Part shown: piece by piece, positions 63,006 through 64,000 of the stretch
How the letters are laid out: each line of letters begins with the position of its first letter
Position numbering within the stretch: position 1 is the stretch's first letter
NCBI GenBank assembly: GCA_963377175.1
Contig: CAUJNA010003290.1
Location: forward strand, 1 to 64,000
Length of the DNA stretch: 64,000 bases
Source: Effrenium voratum
Lineage: Eukaryota > Sar > Dinophyceae > Suessiales > Symbiodiniaceae
Reading direction: 5' to 3'
Notes under the pieces: model-generated
The model's input: only the letters and a program-made list of their open reading frames with translations
Told to the model about the DNA's origin: nothing
Database searches by the model: none
Made by a program: the position numbers and the translations under genes

Positions 63006-64000
63006 ATCATGAGTGAGGGAAACATCCCCCCCGCGCGTACCACTTTGGGGGAAACAATCATCCCGCGCGCGCACGCCACATAGGACCTAATCTTCCCTGC
63101 CACGGGGGGGGGGAGATTGCGTGAGCCCCTGTCAAAATTAGCAGCAGGCGCTTCTTGAGGCTTTTGCAGTGGTTTCCAGCAAAACCACAGCAGCGGCTAC
63201 AGGGCAAAATCTGGGGCTCGGCCCCGAGCCGTGTGGTTGGTGACAAGCGCCAGTGGCCTGACTATAGCGCGTGTCACGTGCGGCCAGCCTGCCAGCTGCT
63301 GACCAAAGCACTTGGCCATGATTCAAAACCAATGGGATCCCATCTTGGGGTAGGTGAATTCACCACTCATTTTAGAACCTATTTTAGTGGGGATTGGGAT
63401 GTTCACTGGGGGTACGATTTGGGTTTTGACCCATGGCCACCTGTTGCTTGGCAGAAGAGAGCTGCAAGTGCATTGAAATTCGGGAAGCTGGCGATGAGGA
63501 TAGCTTGATGCCACTGACTTTGAGACATCCCTCACTTCTGCCCTTTGTGCGGCCTCGCCTCCGAAATTGAAAGGGGCAAATATTCCGCCGCTGATTTGAC
63601 TCAACAAATGGTACCCCAAATTGGCACCTGGTATATGGAAACAAGACACCAACACTTGCGTACCCCCAGCTGTTTAATTTTGAGCCACACCCCATTTCCA
63701 GACCCAACTGTCTAGGGTTTGATTCCCCATTCTTTTCAGCCCATCGTTCTTTCCCAAAACCGGATCCGTTTCGCCTGGGTTTCCGGAGGTTTTCTAGAAA
63801 GATTCGGATCCCTGGGTTCAGAATGGACATGGAAGGCAAAGGGAGATTCCAGAAAGAGCTCCATTTTCACACCCCGCCTATCTTATGACACTTCGCAGAA
63901 GGTACCCCTAGACAATTGACTGCCTCGCCATGCCTATGGAAATGGAAGGTACCAGGCAACTGACTCAGCGACTCAGCGCGCGCCAGGTCTGCAGCTCTAC
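63006..64000. other. unique sequence with dispersed repeats
   Basis: Contains a GGTCAAAA-superfamily element (63345-63443) and the CTAGGGxTTGATTCCCC/GATTCGGATCCCTGGGTTC repeat (63711-63840) known from 15484-15720. No coding island that I can support. Confidence 0.45.
63345..63443 (+). repeat. introner-like element, GGTCAAAA superfamily, + copy
   Basis: Contains CCTATTTTAGTGGGGATTGG, GATGTTCACTGGGGGTACG and ends GGGTTTTGACCCATGGCCA. The same as 24072-24165, and the inverse of 22278-22340. Confidence 0.55.

Overview
The window looks like nuclear DNA of a dinoflagellate, most likely a Symbiodiniaceae or Polarella-type genome. The reasons are: short GC-rich exons scattered through long introns; a pentatricopeptide-repeat (PPR) gene and a formin, both cut into many small exons; several families of short terminal-inverted-repeat elements sitting in introns; large low-complexity and satellite tracts; and a 12-base match to the 3' half of the dinoflagellate spliced leader inside a retrotransposon LTR. 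All recognisable host coding is on the + strand. No rRNA, tRNA, CRISPR or prokaryotic operon structure was seen.

Layout. 1-8.4 kb: a formin (FH2-domain actin nucleator) in at least seven exons, with a ~2 kb satellite/microsatellite block (4.17-6.25 kb) in one intron. 8.7-11.2 kb: several GC-rich exon-like islands of unknown function. 11.35-12.5 kb: an uninterrupted 388-codon membrane-protein ORF. 13-17 kb: isolated exon-like islands, one resembling a family 8 glycosyltransferase, then C-rich and TTA-rich tracts. 19.5-23.3 kb: exons of a polytopic membrane protein and an 11-bp telomere-like tandem. 25.4 kb: a small secreted 8-cysteine protein. 25.9-28.85 kb: a PPR gene carrying a 500-bp TTTG tract and a terminal-inverted-repeat element in its introns. 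It runs directly into array A.

28.9-34.2 kb is array A: AT-rich ~158-bp units with a GC core, in one orientation up to about 30.84 kb and in the opposite orientation from about 30.91 kb. This grades into array B (34.7-36.72 kb and 60.38-62.8 kb), units with a GGAATTCCCC...CCCGTCCCTTTGGGAAT core. Array B is split by a complete, very young Ty1/copia retrotransposon (36721-60379; 23,659 bp; identical 379-bp LTRs; 5-bp target duplication CATTA).

The element is the centrepiece. Order: LTR, primer-binding-like site, long Gag (acidic/RS-rich N-terminus, coiled coils, two Cys-rich modules, two CCCH fingers), Pol (aspartic protease, integrase, a cytosine-methyltransferase-like domain, a trimeric dUTPase, reverse transcriptase, RNase H), then about 9 kb of further large ORFs of unknown function ending in an RS/RD-rich tail, a non-coding 3' leader, polypurine tract and LTR. 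Across its whole internal region I see about 60 short inverted repeats that all enclose a GNTA tetraloop (GATA, GTTA or GGTA) closed by C-G. Stem sequences differ but the loop is constant, in coding and non-coding parts alike, and several stems need sense-strand G-U pairs. I know of no description of such a system, and it is my main candidate for something new. Reading-frame changes inside the element fall mostly in G runs and are more likely single-base indels in the sequence than decay, given the identical LTRs.
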